Shown: positions 31,642 to 41,522 of the stretch, one piece after another | Numbering within the stretch: the first letter of the stretch is position 1 | Layout of the letters: each line of letters begins with the position of its first letter | Assembly: GCF_001513745.1 (NCBI RefSeq) | Contig: NZ_CP013380.1 | Coordinates: 1,488,001-1,552,000, forward strand | DNA: 64,000 bases | Direction: 5' to 3' | From: Burkholderia humptydooensis | Lineage (GTDB): Bacteria; Pseudomonadota; Gammaproteobacteria; Burkholderiales; Burkholderiaceae | Notes under the pieces: model-generated | The model's input: only the letters and a program-made list of their open reading frames with translations | The model's database searches: none | Told to the model about the DNA's origin: nothing | Program-made: the position numbers and the translations under genes

Positions 31642-32493
31642 ATGTCATCCGTCTCGATTTCGTCGCCCGAACCGTTGCGCTGCGTGCGCAGCGACGCACT
31701 TGCCGCGCTTTGCGAACCCGATCCCGCGCGCAAGGCCGCGCTCGTCGTCGAGCTGCGCTCGGCGCTCATCGACGGCCGCGCGGCGGCGTTCCCCGAGCGC
31801 GAGCTGAGCGCGCCCGAGCACGGCCTGCCCGGGCGACCGGTTCGCCCGGAGCTCGTCGAGCCGCGCCGGCTCGAGCGGCGCAGCATGCGCTCGCCGCAAG
31901 GGCGGGTCGTGCTGCTGCATGCGCTCGCGCACATCGAATGTAACGCAATCAATCTCGCGCTCGACGCGGTATGGCGCTTTGCGCGGATGCCCGCGGCGTT
32001 CTATGCGGACTGGCTGAAAGTCGCCGCGGAGGAGGCGCACCACTTCTCGCTGCTCGCCGCGCGTCTTGCCGAGTTCGGGCACGCGTACGGCGATTTTCCG
32101 GCGCACGACGGCCTCTGGGAGATGTGCGAGCGGACCGCGGGCGACGTGCTCGCGCGGATGGCGCTCGTGCCGCGCACGCTCGAGGCGCGCGGGCTCGACG
32201 CGTCGCCGCCGATCCGTGCGCGGCTTCAGCAGGCGGGCGATCATGCGTCGGCGGCGATTCTCGACGTGATCCTGCGCGACGAGATCGGCCACGTAGGGAT
32301 CGGCAATCGCTGGTTTCGCCATCTGTGCGACGACGCCGGGTTCGATCCGCAAGCGACCTACGAACGGCTCGCCGAGCAGTATCGGGCGCCGCGGCTGCGC
32401 GGCCCGTTCAATGTCGATGCACGGCGCGCCGCGGGCTTTACCGACGACGAATTGAATGCGCTCGTGGCGCAGGACGTCGATCCGAAGGGATGA
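31642..32493 (+). CDS. DUF455-family ferritin-like protein
   Basis: 283 residues from the ATG at 31642 (MSSVSISSPEPL); an ATG 21 bases upstream is also possible. Conserved ferritin-like helices carry metal-type ligands: LLHALAHIECNAINLALDA, WLKVAAEEAHHFSLL and ILRDEIGHVGIGNRWF, with Glu and His pairs typical of a di-iron four-helix bundle. DUF455 proteins have been linked to tRNA hydroxylase-like (MiaE) folds, but no function is established. It stands divergent from the gamma-CA-like gene. Confidence 0.85.
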   Translation: MSSVSISSPEPLRCVRSDALAALCEPDPARKAALVVELRSALIDGRAAAFPERELSAPEHGLPGRPVRPELVEPRRLERRSMRSPQGRVVLLHALAHIECNAINLALDAVWRFARMPAAFYADWLKVAAEEAHHFSLLAARLAEFGHAYGDFPAHDGLWEMCERTAGDVLARMALVPRTLEARGLDASPPIRARLQQAGDHASAAILDVILRDEIGHVGIGNRWFRHLCDDAGFDPQATYERLAEQYRAPRLRGPFNVDARRAAGFTDDELNALVAQDVDPKG

Positions 32494-32676
32494 CGCGGGT
32501 GCCGGCTCAGTTTGGCTCGTTCGGCACGGCGGGGCGGGTTGCGCCACGCCCGACGCCACGCATCGGCGTGGCCGAGGGTCTGTTCACGCCCGTCATGAGC
32601 GTGAACAGACCCTGGAGAAGTGCCTCGACACGCGCCCGGCCTTGCGACTCGCCATACGCCGGACGGGCCGGATCGA

Positions 32677-32682
32677 TATAAT
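32677..32682 (+). promoter_or_regulatory. Candidate -10 box for the 32.7-kb hydrolase
   Basis: TATAAT 29 bases before the ATG at 32712, with no convincing -35. Confidence 0.35.
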
Positions 32683-32711
32683 CGAACGGTCATTCTTTTT
32701 TGGCGGTTGCG

Positions 32712-33602
32712 ATGCACTCCACTCAATCTGTCTCCGATTTCGTCACGGTTCGCGGCGTGAAGCTGCATGTGCGCCGCTGGGGGCGGCCCGATGCGCCGAC
32801 GCTCTACATGCTGCATGGCTGGATGGACGTCGCCGCGTCGTTCCAGTTCGTCGTCGACGCGCTCGCGGGCGACTGGCAGGTGATCGCGCCCGACGCGCGC
32901 GGCTTCGGCCTGTCCGATTGGCCGGTCGCCGCGCAAGGCGGCGGCCATTACTGGTTCCACGAGTACCTGGCGGACCTTGATGCGCTGCTCGATCACTACA
33001 CGCCGGAAGGCGAGGTAAACCTCGTCGGCCACAGCATGGGCGCGAACGTCGTGTGCCTGTATGCGGGCGCGCGGCCGCGGCGGGTGCGGCGAGTCGTCGA
33101 TCTGGAGGGCTTCGGGCTCGCGCCCGCGCGCGCCGAGCAGGCGCCGCGGCGCCTCGAGCAATGGCTCGACGAACTGCGCACGCCGCCGACGCTCAAGCGT
33201 TACGCGTCGCTCGAAGACGTCGCCGCGCGCCTCGTGAAGACGAATCCGCGCCTCGAGCCGCGCCGCGCGGCGTTTCTCGCCGCGCACTGGTCGACGCGCG
33301 ATGCGGATGGCCAGTACCGGCTGCTCGCCGATCCCGCGCACAAGCTGCGCGGCCCGCTGCTGTACAGGCTCGACGAGGTGATGGCGATCTGGTCGAAGGT
33401 GCGCGCGAAGGTGCTGCACGTCGAGGCCGTCGATTCGCCGACGTTCGCGTTTCTGGCGGGCGAGATTCCGATTTCCGAGTTCAAGGCGCGCTTTGCGGCG
33501 TTCGCCGACTGGCGCGAGAAGCTCGTCGAAGACGCGGGACACATGGTCCATCACGACCAGCCGGAGCAGATCGCGGCGCTGATCGAGGCGTTCTGCGCCT
33601 GA
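32712..33602 (+). CDS. Alpha/beta-fold hydrolase
   Basis: 296 residues from the ATG at 32712; an ATG 12 bases upstream is possible. The fold is clear from the oxyanion motif MLHGWMD, the APDARGFGLSD strand, the nucleophile elbow VGHSMGANV and the late histidine in VEDAGHMVHHDQPEQ. It resembles epoxide-hydrolase or haloperoxidase-like soluble enzymes, but the substrate cannot be assigned. It is a single gene, with a 223-bp gap before the next. Confidence 0.87.
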   Translation: MHSTQSVSDFVTVRGVKLHVRRWGRPDAPTLYMLHGWMDVAASFQFVVDALAGDWQVIAPDARGFGLSDWPVAAQGGGHYWFHEYLADLDALLDHYTPEGEVNLVGHSMGANVVCLYAGARPRRVRRVVDLEGFGLAPARAEQAPRRLEQWLDELRTPPTLKRYASLEDVAARLVKTNPRLEPRRAAFLAAHWSTRDADGQYRLLADPAHKLRGPLLYRLDEVMAIWSKVRAKVLHVEAVDSPTFAFLAGEIPISEFKARFAAFADWREKLVEDAGHMVHHDQPEQIAALIEAFCA

Positions 33603-33825
33603 GCCGATTTCGAGGGGCGTCGATCCGGGCGGGGCGGCGAATCGGCGAATCGGTGGGCGGCGAAAATCTGAAGGCGAAAGACCGAAGGCGACGAGCGAAG
33701 GGCGAAGGAAGGGCGGCGGCGCGCCGGCTCGCCCGGCCCGCCGCCGTTCGCGGTCCCGCCGGCTGAGCGTCTGCGGCGAATTTGCGCGTTGCAGTAGAAT
33801 GAACGCTTAGCCTCCGACGCCCACG

Positions 33826-34656
33826 ATGAACGCCGATCTCCACTGCCATTCGAACGTTTCCGACGGTCAGCTCGCGCCCGCCGACGTCGCGCGCCGCGCG
33901 CACGCGGGCGGCGTCACGCTGTGGGCGCTGACCGATCACGACGAGGTCGGCGGCCAGCGCGCCGCGCGTGAAGCCGCCGAGGCGCTCGGCATGCGCTATC
34001 TGCACGGCGTCGAGATTTCCGTGACGTGGGCGTCGCGCACCGTGCACATCGTCGGCCTGAACATCGATCCGCAGAACCCCGCGCTCGTCGACGGGCTCCG
34101 CCGCACCCGCAACGGCCGCGCGGCGCGCGCGGTCGCGATCGGCGACGCGCTCGCCGCGCTCGGCATCGAGGGGGCCTACGAAGGCGCGCTCGGCTTTGTG
34201 TCGAATCCCGATCTGATCTCGCGCACCCACTTCGCGCGCTTTCTCGTCGACAAGGGCTACGCGGCGTCGATATCCGACGTGTTCGACCGCTATCTCGGCG
34301 AAGGCAAGCCGGGCTACGTCGCGCACCGCTGGGCGAAGCTGTCGGACGCCGTCACGTGGATCCGGCAGGCGGGCGGCGAAGCGGTCATCGCGCATCCGGG
34401 CCGCTATGCGTACACGAGCGTCGAGTTCGACGCGTTCTTCGGCGAGTTCATCGATCTGGGCGGCGTCGCGATCGAGGTCGTGACGGGCAGCCACACGCCC
34501 GACCAGTACCGCGAATACGCGGACGTCGCGCGGCGCTTCGGCTTCGAGGCGTCGCGCGGCTCCGATTTTCACGCGCCGGGAGAAGGGCGCACCGAGCTCG
34601 GCAGCCTGCCGCCGCTGCCGTCCGATCTCAAACCCGTCTGGGAGCGCTGGCTGTAG
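33826..34656 (+). CDS. PHP-domain phosphoesterase (RNase AM / YciV-TrpH family)
   Basis: 276 residues. Metal-binding PHP motifs are DLHCHSNVSDG at residues 4-14, LTDHDEVGG near 44, HGVEIS near 61, VIAHPGRY near 187 and RGSDFHAPGEG near 244. The family includes 3',5'-nucleotide bisphosphate phosphatase and the 5'-3' exonuclease RNase AM. It precedes a yciO-like gene by 62 bp, the same pairing as trpH-yciO in E. coli, which supports the assignment. Confidence 0.9.
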   Translation: MNADLHCHSNVSDGQLAPADVARRAHAGGVTLWALTDHDEVGGQRAAREAAEALGMRYLHGVEISVTWASRTVHIVGLNIDPQNPALVDGLRRTRNGRAARAVAIGDALAALGIEGAYEGALGFVSNPDLISRTHFARFLVDKGYAASISDVFDRYLGEGKPGYVAHRWAKLSDAVTWIRQAGGEAVIAHPGRYAYTSVEFDAFFGEFIDLGGVAIEVVTGSHTPDQYREYADVARRFGFEASRGSDFHAPGEGRTELGSLPPLPSDLKPVWERWL

Positions 34657-34718
34657 CGGCGTTTGCCGGCAGCACATCCGGCCGCGGCACGCGCGCGCCG
34701 ATCCATACCTTTGTCCCC

Positions 34719-35348
34719 ATGTCCCAATTCTTCAGGATTCACCCGGATAATCCGCAGACGCGTCTCGTCAAGCAGGCGGCCGAAATCGTGCGCGGCGGCG
34801 GCGTGATCGCGCTGCCGACCGATTCGAGCTATGCGCTCGCATGCCATCTGGACGACAAGGACGCGGTCGAGCGCGTGCGCCGCATCCGCGGGCTCGACGA
34901 AAAGCAGCACCTGTCGCTGCTCGTGCGCGATCTGTCCGAGCTCGCGACGTTCGCGATGGTCGACAACCGGCAATACCGGCTGATCAAATCGGTGACGCCG
35001 GGGCCGTACGTGTTCATCCTGCAGGCGACGAAGGAAGTGCCGCGGCGGCTGTCGCACCCGTCGCGCAAGACGATCGGCCTGCGCGTGCCCGCGCACGCGA
35101 TCACGCTCGCGCTGCTCGAGGCGCTCGGCCAGCCGCTTCTCGGCACGACGCTGATCCTGTCGCCCGACGATGAGCCGCTCAACGATCCGGAGGAAATCCG
35201 CGCGCGCCTCGAAAAGCAGATCGACCTCGTGATCGACGGCGGCGCGTGCCCGCGCGAGCCGTCGACGGTCATCGACCTGACGGGCGACGAGCCGCAGCTC
35301 GTGCGGGCGGGGCGCGGCCCGCTCGAGCCGTTCGGCCTCGCCGCGTGA
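34719..35348 (+). CDS. YciO-like Sua5/YrdC family protein (L-threonylcarbamoyladenylate synthase type)
   Basis: 209 residues from MSQFFRIHPDNPQTRLV. Typical family segments are GGVIALPTDSSYALAC, RRIRGLDEKQHLSLL, VTPGPYVFILQATKEVP, RKTIGLRVPAH and PSTVIDLTGD. This is the YrdC double-stranded-RNA-binding fold. E. coli YciO is a paralogue of TsaC with weak or different activity, so t6A synthesis by this copy is uncertain. Confidence 0.9.
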   Translation: MSQFFRIHPDNPQTRLVKQAAEIVRGGGVIALPTDSSYALACHLDDKDAVERVRRIRGLDEKQHLSLLVRDLSELATFAMVDNRQYRLIKSVTPGPYVFILQATKEVPRRLSHPSRKTIGLRVPAHAITLALLEALGQPLLGTTLILSPDDEPLNDPEEIRARLEKQIDLVIDGGACPREPSTVIDLTGDEPQLVRAGRGPLEPFGLAA

Positions 35349-35446
35349 GCGCCGCCGCGCCGTCCCGGCGCACCGGAGCGGCCGCCGTTTCGGTCCGCAT
35401 GCACACGCGCCGTTCGCGCGTTTGCCGCTTGTTACAATAGTGCGCT

Positions 35447-36112
35447 ATGGATGCTTCTTCCCTGATACAGACAATTGCCGTCTACGCACTGCCCGTGGTC
35501 TTCGCGATCACGCTGCACGAGGCTGCCCACGGCTACGTCGCTCGCCTGCTCGGCGACAACACCGCGTACATGATGGGCCGCGTGTCGTTCAACCCGATGC
35601 GCCACATCGATCCGTTCGGCACGATCGTGATTCCGCTCGTGCTGTACTTCCTGACGAGTGGCGCGTTCCTGTTCGGCTACGCGAAGCCCGTGCCCGTCAC
35701 GTTCCGCAATCTGCGCAACCCGCGCTGGGGGAGCCTGTGGGTCGCGCTCGCGGGGCCGGGCTGCAACTTCGTCCAGGCGCTGATCTGGGGCTTCGTGAGC
35801 ATCGGCCTCGCCGCGTTCGCGGTCGACGAGCCATTCTTCACGCGCATGGCGGGAGCGGGCGTCGGCGTGAATCTCGTGCTCGCGGTGCTGAACCTCTTTC
35901 CGCTGCCGCCGCTCGACGGCGGGCGCGTGCTCGCGGCGCTGCTGCCGCCGAAGCCATCGATCGCGCTGTCGCGGCTCGAGCCGTACGGCTTCTTCATCGT
36001 GCTCGCGCTCGTCGCGACGGGCCTTCTGACGAAGCTCTGGCTGCGGCCGCTGGTGGGCGCGGGCTACGCCGTCGTGACGGCCATCCTGACTCCTTTCGCC
36101 TCGCTTTTCTAA
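35447..36112 (+). CDS. M50-type site-2 protease family membrane protein
   Basis: 221 residues, strongly hydrophobic with about five to six membrane segments. The zinc motif HEAAH is near residues 24-28 in FAITLHEAAHGYVARL, and the third ligand is in NLFPLPPLDGGRVL near 146-159. This is the short rhomboid-less M50B family without a PDZ domain. Substrates are unknown. It lies 8 bp upstream of trpS on the same strand, probably co-transcribed. Confidence 0.9.
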   Translation: MDASSLIQTIAVYALPVVFAITLHEAAHGYVARLLGDNTAYMMGRVSFNPMRHIDPFGTIVIPLVLYFLTSGAFLFGYAKPVPVTFRNLRNPRWGSLWVALAGPGCNFVQALIWGFVSIGLAAFAVDEPFFTRMAGAGVGVNLVLAVLNLFPLPPLDGGRVLAALLPPKPSIALSRLEPYGFFIVLALVATGLLTKLWLRPLVGAGYAVVTAILTPFASLF

Positions 36113-36120
36113 CGACAATC

Positions 36121-37319
<1,199 letters not shown>

Positions 37320-37323
<4 letters not shown>

Positions 37324-37937
37324 AAACGCTGACGATCGCGGTTCACGACGCGCCCGCCGCGGGGGCGCACGGCGTGGCGGCCGAGCCGTCGGCGTGGGTG
37401 CGCGAATGGTCGCATCTCGTGCCGGCGGGCGGCGCGGTGCTCGACGTCGCCGCGGGCCACGGCCGCCACGCGCGCTGGTTCGCCGAGCGCGGCCATCCGG
37501 TCCGCGCGCTCGAGCGCGAGCCGGCCGCGCTCGCGTCGCTCGGCGCGCTGCCGGGTGTCGTCGCGCAGGCGGCCGATCTCGAAGACGCGCCGTGGCCGCT
37601 CGCCGGCGACGCGCGCTTTTCCGCCGTCGTCGTCACGAACTATCTGCATCGCCCGCTGCTGCCGCGTCTCGTCGCCGCGGTCGCGCCGGGCGGCGTGCTG
37701 CTGTACGAGACCTTCGCGCAAGGCAACCAAACGGTCGGCAAGCCGTCCAATCCGGCATTCCTGCTCGCGCCGGGCGAGCTGCTCGACGCGGTGCGCGGGC
37801 AGTTGCGCGTCGTCGCGTTCGAGGACGGGTTCGCCGCCGCGCCGCGCGACGCATTCGTCCAACGAATCTGCGCGGTGCGCGAGCGTGCCGTGGCGGAAGA
37901 AGGGGCGGGATTTCCGCGTTACGGACTGGCGGGCTAA
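37320..37937 (+). CDS. Class I SAM-dependent methyltransferase
   Basis: 205 residues from a TTG that overlaps the trpS stop (TTGA). The SAM-binding glycine motif is [19 protein letters not shown] near residues 41-59, with acidic ALEREP at the end of strand 2 and [12 protein letters not shown] in motif IV. The tail is shared with TehB-like small methyltransferases. The substrate is unknown. Overlapping with trpS suggests translational coupling. dapA follows 44 bp later. Confidence 0.85.
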
Positions 37938-37981
37938 TCCGCTACAATCGACCCTTACCGATTTTTCATCGCGTTTGTTTC

Positions 37982-38884
37982 ATGGCTAACGGCACTCAAG
38001 ACGGCATTCAAATCCGCGGCAGCGTCCCCGCGATCGTCACCCCGATGCTCGAGGACGGCGGCCTCGATCTGGCGGCCTTCCGCAAGCTGATCGACTGGCA
38101 CATCGAAGAGGGGACGGATGCCCTCGTCGTGGTCGGCACGAGCGGCGAATCGGCGACGCTTTCCGTCGACGAACATATCCTCATGATCGAAACCGCCGTC
38201 AAGCATGCGGCGAAGCGGATTCCGATCGTCGCGGGCGCGGGCGGCAATTCGACGACCGAGGCGATCGAGTTGTCGAAGCATGCGAAGGCGGTGGGCGCCG
38301 ACGCGACGCTGCAAGTGGTGCCGTATTACAACAAGCCGACGCAGGAAGGAATATACCGCCACTTCAAGGCGATCGCCGAGGCGGTCGACCTGCCGGTGAT
38401 CCTGTACAACGTGCCGGGCCGCACGGTCGCGGACATGTCGAACGACACGATCCTGCGTCTTTCTCAGGTGCCGGGCATCGCCGGCGTGAAGGACGCGACG
38501 GGCAACATCGACCGCGCCGCGCAGTTGATCAAGGCGGCGCCCGCGCACTTCGCGATCTACAGCGGCGACGATCCGACCGCGATCGCGCTGATGCTCCTCG
38601 GCGGCCACGGCAACATCTCGGTGACGGCGAACGTCGCGCCGCGCGCGATGAGCGAGCTCTGCCGCGCGGCGCTCGCCGCCGACGTGAAGACGGCGCGAGA
38701 GATCCATATGAAGCTCCTGTCGCTGCACAAGCATCTGTTCATCGAGGCGAATCCGATCCCGGTGAAGTGGGCGCTGCAACAGATGGGCAAGATCGCGGGC
38801 GGCATTCGCCTGCCGCTCACACCGCTCGACGAGCGTTGCCACGACACCGTGCGCGGCGCGCTTCGCGAGGCCGGCCTCCTGTGA
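37982..38884 (+). CDS. dapA: 4-hydroxy-tetrahydrodipicolinate synthase
   Basis: 300 residues. The Schiff-base lysine is in [14 protein letters not shown] near residue 168. The substrate-binding GTSGESATL near 51, the tyrosine of [12 protein letters not shown] near 140 and [10 protein letters not shown] are all present. It condenses pyruvate and aspartate semialdehyde in lysine and diaminopimelate synthesis. It is followed by bamC as in E. coli. The lysine-pathway aspartokinase lysC is 21 kb further on. Confidence 0.96.
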   Translation: MANGTQDGIQIRGSVPAIVTPMLEDGGLDLAAFRKLIDWHIEEGTDALVVVGTSGESATLSVDEHILMIETAVKHAAKRIPIVAGAGGNSTTEAIELSKHAKAVGADATLQVVPYYNKPTQEGIYRHFKAIAEAVDLPVILYNVPGRTVADMSNDTILRLSQVPGIAGVKDATGNIDRAAQLIKAAPAHFAIYSGDDPTAIALMLLGGHGNISVTANVAPRAMSELCRAALAADVKTAREIHMKLLSLHKHLFIEANPIPVKWALQQMGKIAGGIRLPLTPLDERCHDTVRGALREAGLL

Positions 38885-38994
38885 GGCCGGACGCGGCCGC
38901 TCGGGCGGCCGCACCGCACCCCGATCGATCCGACACTGACCCGGCCGCTCCCGGCGCCGTGCGTGACACGCGTTCTAGCAAGACGAAGGACTTC

Positions 38995-40143
38995 ATGAGA
39001 CATTCTGCCTTTTCCTCCCGCGCGATCCAGGTTTCGGTGCTGGCGCTCGCGCTGGGCGCGCTCGCCGGCTGCGACACGCTGAACGACTACCTCGCGCCCG
39101 ACCGGGTCAACTACAAGTCGACCGGCTCGGCGCCGCCGCTGCAGGTGCCGCAGGATCTGACGGCGATGCCGCTCAGTCCGTCGTACGTCGCGCCGCCGAC
39201 GAATTCGGGCCTGGGCTCCGCACCGACGCGCGCGGTGACGGCCGCGGGCAACTCGACGGAAGGGCAGCCGAGCGCGCAGGACCCGTTCGGGATGCACGTC
39301 GAGCGCGACGGCGACCGCCGCTGGCTCGTCGTCGACGGCCGCACGCCCGAGCAGCTCTGGCCGCAACTGAAGGAGTTCTGGCAGGACAACGGCTTCGCGC
39401 TGAAGACGGACGCGCCGTCGACGGGCATCATGGCCACCGACTGGGCGGAAAACCGCGCGAACATTCCCGACGACTGGTTCCGCCGCACGATCGGCCGCGT
39501 GATCGATTTCGCCTATTCGTCGGGCACGCGCGATCGCTTCCGCACGCTCGTCACGCGTACGCCGGACGGCAATACGGACATCTCGATCACGCATAGCGCA
39601 ATGGAAGAGAAGCTGACGGGCGCGCAGGGCGGCACGTCGTCGCGCTGGGAGGAGCGTCCGCGCAATCCGGTGCTCGAAGCCGTGTTCCTCGCGAAGCTGA
39701 TGGAGAAGTTCGGCCTGACCGACGCGCAGGCGAAGCAACTGCTCGCCGACGCGCGCCCCGCCACCGCGCCCGCGACCGTCGTCGGCGCCGGCGCCGGCGG
39801 CGCATCGACGCTCGATCTGGCCGAGTCGTTCGACCGCGCGTGGCTGCGCGTCGGTCTCGCGCTCGACCGCACGAACTTCACGGTCGACAACCGCGATCGC
39901 TCGAAGGGCGTCTACTACGTCCGCTATGCGAATTCGATGGAAGAGCTCAAGCGCGACGGCCTGTTCGGCAAGCTGTTCTACGGCGGCCCGACGGCCGCGA
40001 AGCCGGGCAAGGAATTCCTCGTCAACGTGCGCGCGCAAGGCGACTCGAAGACGCAAGTGGCCGTCGTCGATGCAAACGGTCAGATCGACACCTCGTCCGA
40101 CGCGCAGCGGCTCATCTCGCTGCTGCACGCGCAGCTAAATTAA
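38995..40143 (+). CDS. bamC: Outer membrane assembly lipoprotein BamC
   Basis: 382 residues. The signal peptide ends in the lipobox ALAGC with the lipidated cysteine at residue 26. The conserved unstructured segment APDRVNYKSTGSAPPLQVPQ follows, then two helix-grip domains (RWLVVDGRTPEQLWPQLKEF and the C-terminal RAWLRVGLALDRTNFTVDN). BamC is an accessory part of the BamA beta-barrel insertion machine. Placement right after dapA matches E. coli dapA-bamC (nlpB). An Ala/Gly-rich linker near residues 250-275 separates the two domains. Confidence 0.93.
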   Translation: MRHSAFSSRAIQVSVLALALGALAGCDTLNDYLAPDRVNYKSTGSAPPLQVPQDLTAMPLSPSYVAPPTNSGLGSAPTRAVTAAGNSTEGQPSAQDPFGMHVERDGDRRWLVVDGRTPEQLWPQLKEFWQDNGFALKTDAPSTGIMATDWAENRANIPDDWFRRTIGRVIDFAYSSGTRDRFRTLVTRTPDGNTDISITHSAMEEKLTGAQGGTSSRWEERPRNPVLEAVFLAKLMEKFGLTDAQAKQLLADARPATAPATVVGAGAGGASTLDLAESFDRAWLRVGLALDRTNFTVDNRDRSKGVYYVRYANSMEELKRDGLFGKLFYGGPTAAKPGKEFLVNVRAQGDSKTQVAVVDANGQIDTSSDAQRLISLLHAQLN

Positions 40144-40149
40144 GCGCAC

Positions 40150-40926
40150 GTGCGATTCGCGAGCCTCGGAAGCGGCAGCGAAGGCAATGCGCTCGTCGTC
40201 GAAGCGTCGAATGGCGCGACGACGACGCGCGTCCTGCTCGACTGCGGCTTCTCGGCGAAGGAACTCGAACGCCGGCTCGCACGCGTCGATTTGCGCGTCG
40301 ACGATCTCGACGCGATTCTTGTCACTCACGAACACGGCGACCATGTCGGCTGCGCGCTGACGCTCGCCCGCCGTGCGTCGCTGCCGCTGTACACGAGCTG
40401 GGGCACCGCGCGCGCGGTCGGCGCGGACGAGGCCGACGTCGACCTCCGCGTGCTCTGGGGCGACGAGACGGCCGCGGTAGGCGATCTGTGCGTGCTCCCC
40501 TATACCGTTCCGCACGACGCGCGCGAGCCGCTCCAGTTCGTCTTCAGCGACGGCGCGACGCGTCTCGGCGTGCTGACCGACGTCGGCATGTCGACGCCGC
40601 GCATCAGCGCCGTGCTGAGCGGCTGCGACGGCCTCGTGCTGGAGGCGAATCACGACGTCGCGATGCTCGCGGCCAGTCGCTATCCGGCATCGCTGAAGGC
40701 GCGCATCGGCGGCTCGCACGGCCATCTGAGCAACGACGCGGCGGCCGCCATCCTCGCCGAGCTCGATCGCAGCCGGCTGCGACACCTGGTGGCCGCGCAT
40801 CTGAGCAAGCAGAACAACGCGCCGGCGCTCGCGCAGGCGGTGCTCGCGGCGGCTTTGGGAGGGCAGGCGGACGACGTGCTCGTTGCGTCGCAAGACGAGG
40901 GATTCGGCTGGCTCAGCCTGCGCTGA
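40150..40926 (+). CDS. MBL-fold metallo-hydrolase (YycJ/WalJ-like)
   Basis: 258 residues from a GTG start 6 bp after bamC. It begins MRFASLGSGSEGNALVVEA, the typical family start. The metal motif THEHGDHVG is near residue 59, with VPHDAREPLQFVF and LEANHDVAML supplying later ligands. Relatives (YycJ/WalJ) are exonuclease-like enzymes linked to cell wall and DNA repair. It is probably co-transcribed with bamC, and a strong terminator follows at 40986. Confidence 0.9.
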   Translation: MRFASLGSGSEGNALVVEASNGATTTRVLLDCGFSAKELERRLARVDLRVDDLDAILVTHEHGDHVGCALTLARRASLPLYTSWGTARAVGADEADVDLRVLWGDETAAVGDLCVLPYTVPHDAREPLQFVFSDGATRLGVLTDVGMSTPRISAVLSGCDGLVLEANHDVAMLAASRYPASLKARIGGSHGHLSNDAAAAILAELDRSRLRHLVAAHLSKQNNAPALAQAVLAAALGGQADDVLVASQDEGFGWLSLR

Positions 40927-40985
40927 AGCGCGCCCTGCGGCGCCTCATGGACCCGCAGGTCATGCAAGGGACATAAAAAGGACGT

Positions 40986-41018
40986 AAAAAAACCGGCCCG
41001 TAGGCCGGTTTTTTTTAG
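40986..41018. terminator. Terminator shared by converging genes
   Basis: AAAAACCGGCC pairs with GGCCGGTTTTT across a 4-base CGTA loop. A-run and T-run tails make it work for the MBL gene and for the lipoprotein gene arriving on the minus strand (stop at 41036). Confidence 0.93.
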
Positions 41019-41035
41019 CTGATGCTGACGCGGAC

Positions 41036-41290
41036 TTACTGGCTTGCGCCCGAAGCCGGAGCAGCCGTCGCTGCCGAAGCAGCCGACGCCACAGCAGCAG
41101 CCGCATCGCTCGCAGCAGCGGCAACGCTCGAAGCAGCGTCCGAAGCAGCAGCGGCAACGCCCGAAGCAGCCGAAGCGGCAGCGGCGGTTGCTTCGCTAGC
41201 AGCCGACGAAGCAGCTTGCTCGGAGCTCTTGTTGCACGCAGCCAGTGCAACGGCAGCCAACAGGGAAGCTACGAGGAGGGATTTCTTCAT
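41036..41290 (-). CDS. Alanine-rich small lipoprotein
   Basis: 84 residues from the ATG at 41290, preceded on the minus strand by GGACGTGATC; an ATG two codons earlier is possible. The lipobox LAAC gives the lipidated Cys19. The mature part is almost only Ala, Ser, Asp and Val in repeated AASDAA/SAAS units, suggesting one long alanine-zipper helix like the trimeric Lpp/OprI family. It ends SGASQ without the terminal lysine that links Lpp to peptidoglycan. Function is inferred as envelope structural. Confidence 0.8.
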   Translation of the reverse strand: MKKSLLVASLLAAVALAACNKSSEQAASSAASEATAAAASAASGVAAAASDAASSVAAAASDAAAAVASAASAATAAPASGASQ

Positions 41291-41522
41291 GATCACGTCC
41301 TTTTATGGTTAAAGGTAAGCAACAGCGCGAAACAATACCGGTAATGTGCTCCAACACCGACCTGGGCCGCTGGTGGAGATGCACTTCTAGAGCGTGAATC
41401 TTCCCTACGGCTTGGGCGGAAATTATATGCACTTTCCTATCGACCGTCGACAAATGCGGGGTCAATACGTTGTCTTTCCCATACAAAAACATGCGTTCGT
41501 ATGGGTATACGGCCGGGCAACT

